Positions 1 through 7,653 of a stretch of DNA of 64,000 nt are shown in pieces; position 1 is the stretch's first letter; every line of letters begins with the position of its first letter. A program made the position numbers and the translations under genes. The DNA comes from Bacteroides ihuae. GTDB taxonomy: Bacteria > Bacteroidota > Bacteroidia > Bacteroidales > Bacteroidaceae. The notes under the pieces were generated by a model. The model made no database searches, had not been told where the DNA came from, and saw nothing but the letters and a program-made list of their open reading frames with translations. The stretch lies in the NCBI RefSeq assembly GCF_900104585.1, contig NZ_FNVX01000003.1:1-64000 (forward strand). Reading direction: 5' to 3'.

Positions 1-80
1 TTCCCATTCCGAACAGAGAAGTTAAGCCTGATCACGCCGATGGTACTGCGTAACAGTGGGAGAGTAGGTAGTCGCCGTTT
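1..80 (+). rRNA. rrf: 5S ribosomal RNA, 3' part
   Basis: The first 80 bases match the 3' two thirds of a bacterial 5S rRNA: the 'TTCCCATTCCGAACAGAGAAG' region (loop C / helix III), 'TTAAGCCTG', and the closing 'GGGAGAGTAGGTAGTCGCCG' strand. The 5' part lies outside the window. It is the last gene of an rRNA operon read left to right and is followed directly by a terminator hairpin. Confidence 0.95.
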
Positions 81-88
81 TGAAGAAG

Positions 89-124
89 TCCCCCGTAGAT
101 AGAAATATTTACGGGGGATTTTGT
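89..124 (+). terminator. Rho-independent terminator of the rRNA operon
   Basis: TCCCCCGTA (89-97) pairs with TACGGGGGA (110-118), a 9-bp stem with a 12-nt AT-rich loop, followed by TTTTGTGTT. It lies a few bases after the 5S rRNA and faces the convergent gene at 147-812. Confidence 0.9.
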
Positions 125-146
125 GTTATAGCTATGGCCCGTTCCC

Positions 147-812
147 TTATTCACCGTCTTTTAATGTTATTTCAGTCATTAGCCATTTCCCATTCTCTTT
201 CTCAACTTTAACAATCGGATAAATGTAGTTCCAGCGAGTTCTCTTGTTCTCATAATCAGTGTAGAATTGCAAAGTAGTAAACCAGGCATTTCCTTTCTTT
301 GTCATCTCAATGATCTCAACACCATCATAAGGTTCTTGACTCCTAATCCAATAATAGGATAAAAATTCGGAGCAGAAATCAATGTATCTAAAAGCGTTTG
401 TTGTACTTTCATAATCTTCCCAATCAACATTCTCCATATGTATGATACAACATTTAGCGATTTCCACTTCCCTGTCCATGAATTTCCTTGAGATCGTTTT
501 GAGTTTCCTTAATTGCTTGAAATAAGGTTCAAAGTTAGCTTTGCATTTTCCGTTTTCTCCCTTCACAAAAAAATATCTGTAGGCCGTCGTGTCGTCTGTT
601 GCTGTTATGCGTTTTAGATACCAGTCGTAAAATGACGTGGAAACTTTTTTGATTATTTCTTTTTCTTCCTCTTTGTTCTTTTTCTGATTCAAGGAAGTTT
701 TGTCACTTTTGAGCATGTTCCCAGCTGTCAGCTCTTGTGCTTTGGGCTTGCTGATGCCTAGAAAGAACAACATCCCGGCAATGAGTATTAGTAAGGGGAG
801 CTTTTTCATCAT
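147..812 (-). CDS. Exported hypothetical protein (DUF3828-like)
   Basis: A protein of about 221 residues if started at the MMKKLPLL methionine (812). The longer frame to 872 only adds a charged stretch before the signal peptide. The N-terminus is a clear export signal (Lys-Lys, then LPLLILIAGMLFFLGI, then a KAQ cleavage region). The mature part has a 'SFYDWYLK' motif near its start and a C-terminal strand pattern ('YPIVKVEKENGKWLMTEI') reminiscent of DUF3828/NTF2-like periplasmic proteins of Bacteroides. The family call is from memory of the motif and is tentative. The gene is convergent with the rRNA operon and has no evident functional partner; it lies 92 bp beyond the end of the RloB gene. 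Confidence 0.6.
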   Translation of the reverse strand: MMKKLPLLILIAGMLFFLGISKPKAQELTAGNMLKSDKTSLNQKKNKEEEKEIIKKVSTSFYDWYLKRITATDDTTAYRYFFVKGENGKCKANFEPYFKQLRKLKTISRKFMDREVEIAKCCIIHMENVDWEDYESTTNAFRYIDFCSEFLSYYWIRSQEPYDGVEIIEMTKKGNAWFTTLQFYTDYENKRTRWNYIYPIVKVEKENGKWLMTEITLKDGE

Positions 813-903
813 TTGTTTTTTCCACATTGAAAAGCTTAGTGTTTTATTCTTTTTAGTCAAGAATCTGTCCAAATATAATGATCTTTTTTGAGATTATACA
901 GGA

Positions 904-1704
904 TTATTTCTGACTTTTTTCTCGAAAATCAGCTTCAATTCTGGCGTTTTCGTCTATCATGTTTGTCAGTTCAGGTTCAATCAGCGGCAGCAAGTCTTCC
1001 GCTAATAAATACATGTTAGTTGAAAACAAGATCGGTATTCTGTTCTCATCTTCCTTGTAGTTTTTCTTGGCATTCTCAATATTACGGTAAATGCTTAAAA
1101 TGGCTTTTGCGGGTTTTATTCCACCAGGAATTGCACTGGGCAGCCAACTTTTAAATTTACTACTAATCTTTAGTGGATCTGGTGGCAATGGGAAATCCGG
1201 AATCGTATCACAATAAGCATAATATAGCCAAATCTCAAAGCACGGGTTGCTGATAATCAGTTGAAAACCTTCACTCTCACATTTAGGCTTAATTCGAAGG
1301 AGCTCATTCATAAAATGATCTACGTCCGATATCAGATATATTTTGTCTGCTTCAGCATCCTTATTCTGACTCGTGGCATAACGTGTCTTCTTATACTCGG
1401 CCAATTCAAGCATTCCGTCCGGAGATAGTTTTAATGGATCAGCAATAAATTCCAACTTAATGCGCCATCGCTTATCTTTCACAGATATGATCTTGAAATA
1501 ATCTTTTTCACGTACCTCGCCACCAGATATGAGGATGAAAAAGGCCCTAGGTGGTTCTTCTATATCGGCTTTCTGATAAGTAGACATCTGAATGTCGCTA
1601 ACAGTTGCGCCTTGAACTTCAACTTCAACGGTTTTCTTTTTAGGTTGATGTAAAGGTTCTTTTTCAGGATTCCCCTTGCTATATGTTCGTTTCACCTCTT
1701 CCAT
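904..1704 (-). CDS. rloB: RloB family protein (TOPRIM-like partner of RloA)
   Basis: About 266 residues. After a charged N-terminal extension of roughly 50 residues come the RloB core motifs: 'FILISGGEVREKDYF' (equivalent of the usual EGE.TE..YF), an acidic 'YLISDVDHF', and 'ISNPCFEIWLYYAY', the family's hallmark SNP.FE.W. RloB proteins have a TOPRIM-like fold and accompany the ATPase RloA in abortive-infection (AbiL-type) and R-M-linked loci. The start is ATG at 1704, overlapping the RloA stop as TGATG, so translation is probably coupled; a GTG lies one codon upstream. The canonical first Glu is replaced by Gly (GGE), while the second acidic position is kept. RloB identity is strong by motif; anti-phage function is inferred from family and context. 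Confidence 0.85.
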   Translation of the reverse strand: MEEVKRTYSKGNPEKEPLHQPKKKTVEVEVQGATVSDIQMSTYQKADIEEPPRAFFILISGGEVREKDYFKIISVKDKRWRIKLEFIADPLKLSPDGMLELAEYKKTRYATSQNKDAEADKIYLISDVDHFMNELLRIKPKCESEGFQLIISNPCFEIWLYYAYCDTIPDFPLPPDPLKISSKFKSWLPSAIPGGIKPAKAILSIYRNIENAKKNYKEDENRIPILFSTNMYLLAEDLLPLIEPELTNMIDENARIEADFREKSQK

Positions 1705-3005
1705 CACGACTCGAAATCACCTAGTTGCGGCACAGCGCCGTAACGCCCGTCTAAATATCCGTTTTCGAGATTAATGGTATTGTGTATCTTAAAGTTATTA
1801 ATGGAATACATTTTTGAATTGCCATTTTCCTTCTCAGTCAGCCATATTTCGTCAGGACGAAGCAGCTCCTGCTGATTTATCAATCGTGTAGTATGAGTTG
1901 TAAAAATTAGTTGCCCCTTCGATTGTTTAGCCCCGTAAAACTGTAGTAATGAAAACATCAAATTAGGATGGATGCTGTTGTCTATTTCATCAATAAAGAC
2001 GACCTTTTGCTTATTGATAGCTTCATATATTGCCGGTATTAATGTCAATAATCGAACAGTGCCATCTGACTGTGTCGTGATTTTCATCTCTTTCTTAAAC
2101 CCCGACTGCCCCATCTGTTCAAACAAAAGTTCATGTACCGTTTTCACGCCTTTTTTCAATGACACCGAAAATATATTCCGATTATTTTCGATCCTAGAAA
2201 TACCCGTGTTAGGTTTTAATGGATCATTCTCCATCATCTGTTGCAAGCCTTTGGCATTTTTATGACATGTAACCCATTGATCAAAAGGTGTATCAGCTAT
2301 CTTCACAGTCTTAATACCCATCCCGATATTCTCAAAAATCTCATTCGTCAGATTCAATAATGCAGTCTGCTTAGACATCAAATCGATTAATGCCGGCACA
2401 GTGCTATTTATCGTGACTATCTCTAATTCCTTTTCAAACCATTCAAAAGCTAGCTTAACTTCTTCACTAGTAAGAACCGGGAACTTTTGGTTTAATGGAA
2501 GTAGCGATGAATGAGGGTTCATTGTCAATAACTGTTTAGCAGAACTCTCATTACCCAGATAGTCGGATGTAATCCCAGCTCCATTTCGCTTAAACAGCAA
2601 TTTGTCGGGCGTTTTTCCTAATCCCGATAAATATAGCGATTCTTGAATATTTTTTTTGTCGATTTGCAGATTGTAGACAAAGTACTTTTCCTTGATGAAA
2701 AATTCCACATCAAAATTTATCTTCGATTGTTTTACAGTCGTTAGCTGGAAAATATATTCATCTAAATCCAGATCCTTTAAGAAATCCTCGTCAGTTACAA
2801 ATGATTTAATAAAGCTGATTGCTTTGATGAAGTTCGATTTTCCCGAACCATTAGCCCCATAAATAGCAGCTTGCTTTAACAAAGGAACCGTCATCTCTCC
2901 ATAGATGTGATTGGGGAAAGAAGCCCTTTTTGGATTAGGAAACATGTCGAATACCGTTTCTTCAAAAAATGACAGGAAGTTCCTGATTTTTAATCGTAGC
3001 AGCAT
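1704..3005 (-). CDS. rloA: RloA-type AAA/ABC ATPase (abortive infection family)
   Basis: A 433-residue SMC/OLD-like ATPase. It has an N-terminal 'LKIRNFLSFFEETVFDM', Walker A GANGSGKS at residues 50-57, Walker B 'VVFIDEIDNSIHP' around 335-346, and a switch His in 'LIFTTHTTRL' near 368-375. It ends with the RloA-typical 'DGRYGAVPQLG'. The length is normal for the family. RloA names come from R-linked ORFs in type I restriction loci, and the lactococcal AbiL pair is homologous. Here it is followed without a gap by RloB and preceded by a relic of HsdR, which fits that origin. The ATPase presumably senses or moves on nucleic acid and controls RloB; that role is inference. A Bacteroides -7 box lies just upstream at 3038-3031. 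Confidence 0.9.
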   Translation of the reverse strand: MLLRLKIRNFLSFFEETVFDMFPNPKRASFPNHIYGEMTVPLLKQAAIYGANGSGKSNFIKAISFIKSFVTDEDFLKDLDLDEYIFQLTTVKQSKINFDVEFFIKEKYFVYNLQIDKKNIQESLYLSGLGKTPDKLLFKRNGAGITSDYLGNESSAKQLLTMNPHSSLLPLNQKFPVLTSEEVKLAFEWFEKELEIVTINSTVPALIDLMSKQTALLNLTNEIFENIGMGIKTVKIADTPFDQWVTCHKNAKGLQQMMENDPLKPNTGISRIENNRNIFSVSLKKGVKTVHELLFEQMGQSGFKKEMKITTQSDGTVRLLTLIPAIYEAINKQKVVFIDEIDNSIHPNLMFSLLQFYGAKQSKGQLIFTTHTTRLINQQELLRPDEIWLTEKENGNSKMYSINNFKIHNTINLENGYLDGRYGAVPQLGDFES

Positions 3006-3030
3006 GATCTTCAGATTTATAGTTATAGGG

Positions 3031-3072
3031 CAAAGGTATCACTTTTTTCTAATCCGTGAAATATTCACGGAT
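3031..3072 (-). promoter_or_regulatory. rloAB promoter with 21-bp palindromic operator
   Basis: On the minus strand TACCTTTG (3038-3031) fits the Bacteroides -7 consensus TAnnTTTG and sits 26 nt before the rloA ATG. About 14 nt upstream of it is a perfect inverted repeat: ATCCGTGAA (3052-3060), ATA, TTCACGGAT (3064-3072). This covers the expected -33 position, where a repressor would block sigma. No obvious regulator gene is adjacent. Confidence 0.5.
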
Positions 3073-3278
3073 GTATTTTGCGGATTTAAACTTTATTCGC
3101 AGTGGGGAGTATAGAGGGGGGGTGTTGATAGCTTCTTGGGAGTATTTGGGGAGCGCTATCTTCAATTTATTTAATGCAAGTGTGCAAATACTTATAAATG
3201 AGTGATTTATATTTGTTTTTTTTTTAATCAAGGAGATGTTTGCACTAGGCTTACGGGTTAAACCACTTGCATTTTTTC

Positions 3279-3575
3279 TCACACACAAAATAATTTCGAA
3301 GGTTTGAAACTTCCATCCTCTTGCTTTACTCCAAATTTCTCTAATGTATTGTTCTTGGGAGTAGCAGTAAAAGCCAGATAAGAAGCATTCCCTCTCATTT
3401 TGCGCGAACGCATTACTTCCAGTATCGTATCCTGTGGATCGGGGTATTCATCTTCTCCTCCGTTATTTCCCATTGCACGGTTCATATTATCCGCTGCCGA
3501 TCCACTTTGGCTACTGTGAGCCTCGTCTATAATCACAGCAAAACGTTTGTCGCTCAAATCGGCGATTCCATCCAA
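3279..3575 (-). pseudogene. hsdR: Relic of type I restriction enzyme subunit R (HsdR)
   Basis: A 98-codon open stretch encodes only the central helicase segment of HsdR: 'FAVIIDEAHSSQSG' (DEAH box, motif II) and 'YLAFTATPKNNTLEKFG' (motif III). HsdR is normally around 1000 residues; the nuclease domain, motif I, motifs IV-VI and the C-terminus are all missing. The frame opens at a TTG inside the 3' end of the upstream DUF4917 gene. It diverges from HsdR sequence after 'FKPS', where 'FHPFHLYSMR' would be expected. Both ends therefore look like deletion junctions. It is unlikely to make a working enzyme, but marks the island as a former type I R-M locus. Confidence 0.85.
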
Positions 3576-4633
3576 ATATTAGCTGTCCGAGAATTATACA
3601 CGTTTACTTTGCATTTAAACTTACCTTCGATGCTCTTTATATATTCTAAATCAGTTTCAGAATAAACTCCGATGTAAATGCTAAAGAGTTTTTCTCCAGA
3701 TTGTGCTCCATGCTTTGCTGCTTTGTTGATAGCATCAATAATGTGATGATCGTATTCTCCAAAATTAAATCCAAAACTGACTAGAGAGCCAGTTATCTTA
3801 CTTAACTGTTCGTAACAGTATGTAAGATAACTATTGTGCATAATATGATTCAATTTTTCTTCGCCATTACCCGAGGTTACAAATATTGGATAATCCTGTT
3901 TTTGCATTCTATCTTTAATGTTGTCCAATAAATAGTTTCTGTTTTTATACACTTCTTTTTCGATGGTTGTGCCAGTATCGAAGAATGGTAGAGTCCCATG
4001 TAAATAGTGTATGTTTTGTTCTTCTTTATTTTTCCCCCAATATAGCTCAGACCATTCTTCTTCTTTCCCATATTTTACTTCATCCGGATTTAATAATTCT
4101 CGACCAAAGCCGTCGATAGCGATAGTTGAATCATTTCTCATTAAAATCCAATAGAGTAACAGATCATAGTTCGTTGAGAATATTTCACCATGTTTGTCTA
4201 TATATCGTTTTATAAATGAAAAGCAACTCATACTTTTTTCTTCATTAACCTCAAATACATGTTCAGGGTGCAATTCGCTTACTGCCTGAATCAGGCTGCT
4301 TTGCAAACGCTCCTTGGCTGCACTTAAATCAGCTACTAATTGGCTATCAGTATTGAATATCTTTGCTATTTCAATGAAATTTTCGAGTTGACGCATGACC
4401 AGCTCGAAATTTTTATTATTAATCACTTTAAACAACTTGCTGAGTACTTCATCATCTAGCTGCTCTATAAAGTCATATAAAGCATTGTATGAAAATATGT
4501 TAGGATCATAAGCTATGCTAAACCCATTACCCATGATAAGATGCATCGGTGTTTTTCTCTTTGCTAACTTATCTATCACCGATTGATACGATAACAAATC
4601 CTGAAACTTTAAATCTGCTGGAATATTACTCAT
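3554..4633 (-). CDS. DUF4917 family protein (SIR2-like)
   Basis: 359 residues. The N-terminal 'HLIMGNGFSIAYDPNIFSYN' (31-50) and the central 'IFSTNYDLLLYWIL' are diagnostic of DUF4917, a family whose glycine-rich loop and STNYD motif resemble SIR2-like NAD-binding proteins. A 'YLHGTLPFF' and a late 'LVSFGFNFGEYDHHIIDAI' add to the match. DUF4917 genes often sit as passengers in type I restriction or other defence loci; an NADase or sensor role is inference. The stop codon falls inside the HsdR relic (overlap 3554-3575), so the 3' end lies at a deletion junction, although the protein looks close to full length. The gene follows the putative nuclease gene by 45 bp and is probably cotranscribed. 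Confidence 0.75.
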   Translation of the reverse strand: MSNIPADLKFQDLLSYQSVIDKLAKRKTPMHLIMGNGFSIAYDPNIFSYNALYDFIEQLDDEVLSKLFKVINNKNFELVMRQLENFIEIAKIFNTDSQLVADLSAAKERLQSSLIQAVSELHPEHVFEVNEEKSMSCFSFIKRYIDKHGEIFSTNYDLLLYWILMRNDSTIAIDGFGRELLNPDEVKYGKEEEWSELYWGKNKEEQNIHYLHGTLPFFDTGTTIEKEVYKNRNYLLDNIKDRMQKQDYPIFVTSGNGEEKLNHIMHNSYLTYCYEQLSKITGSLVSFGFNFGEYDHHIIDAINKAAKHGAQSGEKLFSIYIGVYSETDLEYIKSIEGKFKCKVNVYNSRTANIWMESPI

Positions 4634-4678
4634 AATCTCGACGTTTTATTTATTATTTACTTTTTTCCTACAACCCCT

Positions 4679-5428
4679 TTACAGTATTCCTTTTTCGTCA
4701 ATAGTCATGTAAATTGAATACATTTCTTTATCCTCAATTTTCAGTTTGTGAAATTCAATATCTGAATTGCTTTGAATTTTCTCTGATTCAGCGCAGTTGA
4801 TGAACTTATGGTAATCTTCAAGGTTTTTTTTCCCTTTATTCTCGTTGTATCGATTTGTCTTAAAGACGATAATGAGTAGAATAGAAATATCCGCTTTTTC
4901 TTTATTTTTCGCTGCACTTAATACTCCAGCTGTAGTGTAGAGTAATTGATATCTTAAGTCAAAATGTTGAGGTGGTGATGCTTTGAAAATTCTTTGTAAG
5001 AGACCCTCGATTCGTTTGGGTACATTTGTGTTTTTTCCCTCAGATTCACGCTTTTTAGCTGCACGGTATGAGTCTGAGACCTTTCCACCGAATGGCTCAT
5101 CTACTTTAGCTTCAACCCCGACAAAGATTGTTTTTTTTGAATCAGTGATTCCCCAAATACCCAAGTCATGGACTCGTCCACGGCCATAATCGTCAAATCT
5201 TGTTTCTAATTCAGCTGTAGCAGTCTCAAATGTTACATTCTCATTAATCAATTCTGATACAACCTTTTTAATCATTGTTTCGCCATTTAGCTCCATCATG
5301 AAATTTGCCAGTTCGCATGCGCTACGACCATCTTGCCACTGCTTTTGCTTATTGGGAGATTGAAGAAAAAGTGCTTCCCAGTCGCTGAGATTGTTAATCT
5401 GACCTCCTTTTGAATTTTTGTAATTCAT
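4679..5428 (-). CDS. Putative PD-(D/E)XK-like nuclease (DUF6946-like)
   Basis: About 249 residues from the ATG at 5428 (MNYKNSKGG). A longer in-frame start at 5527 exists, but its extra 33 residues look non-native. The N-terminal 'DWEALFLQSPNKQKQWQDGRSACELANFMM' region resembles DUF6946-type proteins. The core 'RVHDLGIWGI' followed by 'FVGVEAKVDEPFG' gives the D...ExK spacing of a PD-(D/E)XK nuclease. This is seen by eye, not by profile search. It lies 45 bp upstream of the DUF4917 gene on the same strand, suggesting a two-gene unit. Function unknown; nuclease role inferred from the ExK motif. Confidence 0.55.
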   Translation of the reverse strand: MNYKNSKGGQINNLSDWEALFLQSPNKQKQWQDGRSACELANFMMELNGETMIKKVVSELINENVTFETATAELETRFDDYGRGRVHDLGIWGITDSKKTIFVGVEAKVDEPFGGKVSDSYRAAKKRESEGKNTNVPKRIEGLLQRIFKASPPQHFDLRYQLLYTTAGVLSAAKNKEKADISILLIIVFKTNRYNENKGKKNLEDYHKFINCAESEKIQSNSDIEFHKLKIEDKEMYSIYMTIDEKGIL

Positions 5429-5741
5429 ATTTTTGTATTTAAAGTTACACTCTTCTATTAATGAATATGAGCATGTTATCATCCAATGCGAACCTCTAAT
5501 TTTCTTCTCCCACCTAGAAGAAACCACTCATAAATTCCTCCTAGATTATTTTGTTGTAAAATCCGCCCAAATATAATACTATTTTTTAAATTGACAATAT
5601 AAGTCATTTTTTAATTTAAAATATATTTAATACGTTTATTTCTAGGTTATATTTGTATTATGATGTTGCTGTTTTTGAAGTTTATATGTCCTGATAATCG
5701 CTAGTGCTGTTGTTAAATCCACCCACCTCACACACCAAAAT
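5429..5741. other. AT-rich non-coding gap between the island and the HTH gene
   Basis: Mostly A+T-rich sequence with long T/A tracts around 5570-5640. On the minus strand TAACTTTA near 5447 is a near-match to the -7 element just upstream of the 5428 start. No gene or RNA was recognised. Confidence 0.5.
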
Positions 5742-5781
5742 AAAGAGAGGAGCTCCCCTTGTACGGAAAGCCCCTCTCTTC
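5742..5781 (-). terminator. Terminator of the HTH gene
   Basis: AAGAGAGG (5743-5750) pairs with CCTCTCTT (5773-5780), with inner GC-rich pairing. On the minus strand the hairpin is followed by TTTATTTTGG. It lies about 20 bp after the stop at 5803. Confidence 0.7.
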
Positions 5782-5802
5782 ACTTCACACATCACGCAAC
5801 TG

Positions 5803-6201
5803 TCACCTGTGCAGTGCGTGGAAATTGATTTTACATATCTCCAATGCCTCTTCGTATATCTCTCGATATTCTTCCTCAATCTCACTGCGGGCGCAATTTT
5901 CGTCCTTTAGCTGCCTGAGCACATCTTCGGGAATGTAATCCGTTTTGTACAACTTTCTGAATGCGTCGCCGTATTTCTCTTTGATGCCTTCGAAGCTGCA
6001 ATAGTAGTAGAAGATGTTGTGCATGGGGTGCCATGTGATGCTTTCATTCCCTTCTATGCGGCTCACGGTGCGTTGATCGATGCTGCTGTGTTTGCTTACC
6101 TCTGATTGGGTGATGTTGTACTGTTCTAGGTCGTTGATGCGGATGCAACGAAGTAGATTTGCCGACTGTTCTTTGAACAGATTTAAGTCTTGTTTTTTCA
6201 T
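5803..6201 (-). CDS. Helix-turn-helix (XRE-like) regulator
   Basis: 132 residues. The N-terminal half carries an XRE-type HTH: 'LEQYNITQSEVSKHSSIDQRTVSRIEGNES' has the helix, turn and recognition helix (IDQRTVSRIE) of a lambda-repressor-like domain. The C-terminal half is acidic and helical ('ENCARSEIEEEYREIYEEAL'). It is divergent from the gene at 6466 across a 264-bp AT-rich gap and may control that module; this is inference from position. A -7-like TAATTTTG (minus strand, 6241-6234) lies upstream of its ATG. A terminator follows it. Confidence 0.75.
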   Translation of the reverse strand: MKKQDLNLFKEQSANLLRCIRINDLEQYNITQSEVSKHSSIDQRTVSRIEGNESITWHPMHNIFYYYCSFEGIKEKYGDAFRKLYKTDYIPEDVLRQLKDENCARSEIEEEYREIYEEALEICKINFHALHR

Positions 6202-6370
6202 TTGAATTTTAAATGTTGTTTGTTAAACGGCGGCAAAATTAACTAAAATATATTTATAATTCTACTTATCGGTGAATAAAATTATAATATTTATTCTAGG
6301 CAATGATGACTAAAATAAATATACAATGCGTTTTAGGAAAATAAGTCTTAATCGTTCGTAATAAAAGTTT

Positions 6371-6378
6371 TATATTTG
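6371..6378 (+). promoter_or_regulatory. -7 promoter element of the accessory module
   Basis: TATATTTG matches TAnnTTTG exactly, 88 bp before the ATG at 6466. The -33 region is weak (GTTCG about 16-18 nt upstream). Confidence 0.45.
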
Positions 6379-6465
6379 CATTGTCATAAGTCATTTGTTG
6401 ATAATTATACTGGATTTTACAAAGTAATAATAATTGATAATTAGATAACAATATTTTTTGAAGTT

Positions 6466-6801
6466 ATGGAAGATAGAAGAATTGAACGCAGGAGGTTGAT
6501 GTATCGGGCGGCGGCCATCCAACAGGAGAATGGGTTTTCGAAAAGTGCGGCGCTACTGATGGCGCATGGCATTGAACGCCTTATCGAGGGGATGCATCGG
6601 GGTGAGGTGGCTTTTAGTTATACCAAAGAGGATGGGTCGGTGCGCAGGGCGAGGGGCACGTTGGCCGATTATGAGTATTGCTTCAAGCGACCTTATGTGC
6701 CACGACCTGAAAATACTTTTGTTGTGTATTTTGATCTCGATAAGCAGGCATGGCGAACGTTCAGGGCGGCCAACTTCCTGAAGATTGAGGCGGATGAGTG
6801 A
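6466..6801 (+). CDS. SH3 beta-barrel fold protein (DUF2693-like)
   Basis: 111 residues. A helical N-terminus ('RRLMYRAAAIQQENGFSKSAALLMAHGIERL') is followed by a short beta-rich domain with 'VAFSYTKEDGSVRRARGTL' and 'VVYFDLDKQAWRTFRAANF'. This is the pattern of the small DUF2693/SH3-barrel proteins common in Bacteroides mobile or phage-derived modules. Function unknown. Its stop overlaps the next start by 8 nt (ATGAGTGA), so the two are cotranslated. Base composition jumps to GC-rich here relative to the preceding island. Confidence 0.65.
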   Translation: MEDRRIERRRLMYRAAAIQQENGFSKSAALLMAHGIERLIEGMHRGEVAFSYTKEDGSVRRARGTLADYEYCFKRPYVPRPENTFVVYFDLDKQAWRTFRAANFLKIEADE

Positions 6802-7015
6802 GGAGGCGTTTGCCCTGAACATCTGTCGCCGCTATCGGGTGGACACGCTGCGTGAGGCGATCGACTTTCTGAATGAGGAGGTGGATTTTCTTACTACGCT
6901 GGCCGATAAGTTGGAGCCTCTGCCTGCGGAGGGTTCGGCCTACGTGGATGAGGAGGAACGGGAGCGGGAAAGGGAGCAACATTGTCTCGCTTTAGGCATA
7001 AATCGATGGGGGTGA
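6794..7015 (+). CDS. Small acidic hypothetical protein
   Basis: 73 residues from ATG 6794 (MSEEAFALNI), chosen because it overlaps the upstream stop by 8 nt; an ATG three codons earlier is possible. The sequence is helical and acidic, with 'LREAIDFLNEEVDFLTTLADKLEPLP' and a Glu/Arg-rich tail. No family recognised. It forms a cotranslated pair with the SH3-barrel gene and is followed by the first CGTGCACG array. Confidence 0.55.
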   Translation: MSEEAFALNICRRYRVDTLREAIDFLNEEVDFLTTLADKLEPLPAEGSAYVDEEEREREREQHCLALGINRWG

Positions 7016-7048
7016 GGGGCGTGGGCGCTGTATGAACTGCGTGCTGAA

Positions 7049-7114
7049 CGTGCACGGCGTCGATGGGTTTCGTGCACGAAAAGTACGGTAAACGTGTACG
7101 TTTATACTTATTAA
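7049..7114 (+). repeat. Array A of 22-nt-periodic CGTGCACG palindromes (3 units)
   Basis: CGTGCACG at 7049-7056 and 7071-7078, and CGTGTACG at 7093-7100, start exactly 22 nt apart. The 14-nt stretches between them differ. The array lies 34 bp after a stop codon and ends in ACGTTTAT, as array B does. It belongs to the same family as the arrays at 21041, 23889 and 34107. Confidence 0.8.
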
Positions 7115-7143
7115 CAGAATGGAAAACTAGAAAGTGATAAAGG

Positions 7144-7638
7144 ATGGAAAATTGGAGATTTGTGGAAGGAAACGAAGATTATATGGTGTCCGATCAGGGA
7201 CGGGTGTTGAGCTTAAAGTGTAATGAAACGCGAACCATGAAGGTTAGGATAAAAAATAATGGATACGGGAGTATTATGCTCTGTACAAAAGGGTTGTTTC
7301 TCAATTACGCCGTGCATCGGTTGGTGGCGAAGAGTTTTCTGCCGAATCCGACGAACTTGCCGGAGGTGAATCATCTGGATGGCAATAAGTTGAACAATCG
7401 TGTGGAGAATTTGGAGTGGTGCGATCATTATGACAACATGCAACATGCCTTGCTGCATGGCCTGTTCAACTCCAAACGGAAGCCTTGCGGGGTGGTGGGC
7501 GAGCGGGGAGAGGTGATTCGCCGCTATCGGTCGATGGCGCAACTTTGCAAGGCCGAGGGGTTCGATCGCGGCAAGTTGGGCACACAGTTTCGCACACCTG
7601 AGGTGGTTAAAAATCAGTATAATGTAGTATTATTATAA
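7144..7638 (+). CDS. NUMOD4-HNH homing-type endonuclease
   Basis: 164 residues. The N-terminal NUMOD4 motif 'WRFVEGNEDYMVSDQGRVLSL' is followed by an HNH core, 'YAVHRLVAKSFLPNP' and 'EVNHLDGNKLNNRVENLEW' (His and Asn catalytic positions), then 'DNMQHALLHGL'. The C-terminal part ('RYRSMAQLCKAEGF') resembles a NUMOD1 DNA-binding helix. Such proteins are free-standing phage or mobile-element nucleases. It stands alone between the array and the amidase gene and supports a mobile origin for the module. Confidence 0.88.
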   Translation: MENWRFVEGNEDYMVSDQGRVLSLKCNETRTMKVRIKNNGYGSIMLCTKGLFLNYAVHRLVAKSFLPNPTNLPEVNHLDGNKLNNRVENLEWCDHYDNMQHALLHGLFNSKRKPCGVVGERGEVIRRYRSMAQLCKAEGFDRGKLGTQFRTPEVVKNQYNVVLL

Positions 7639-7653
7639 TAGTAATAAAAAAGT

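Noticed and set aside
3049..3288. Minus-strand open frame of 79 codons between rloA and the HsdR relic
   Set aside because: Low-complexity and covers the rloA promoter palindrome; no protein pattern.
1..5428. Integrative element at the rRNA operon
   Set aside because: No integrase, transposase or att-like direct repeat was seen at the island edges.
7049..7114. CRISPR-like interpretation of the CGTGCACG arrays
   Set aside because: Conserved part is only 8 bp with 14-nt intervals, far below CRISPR repeat and spacer sizes, and no cas gene is present.
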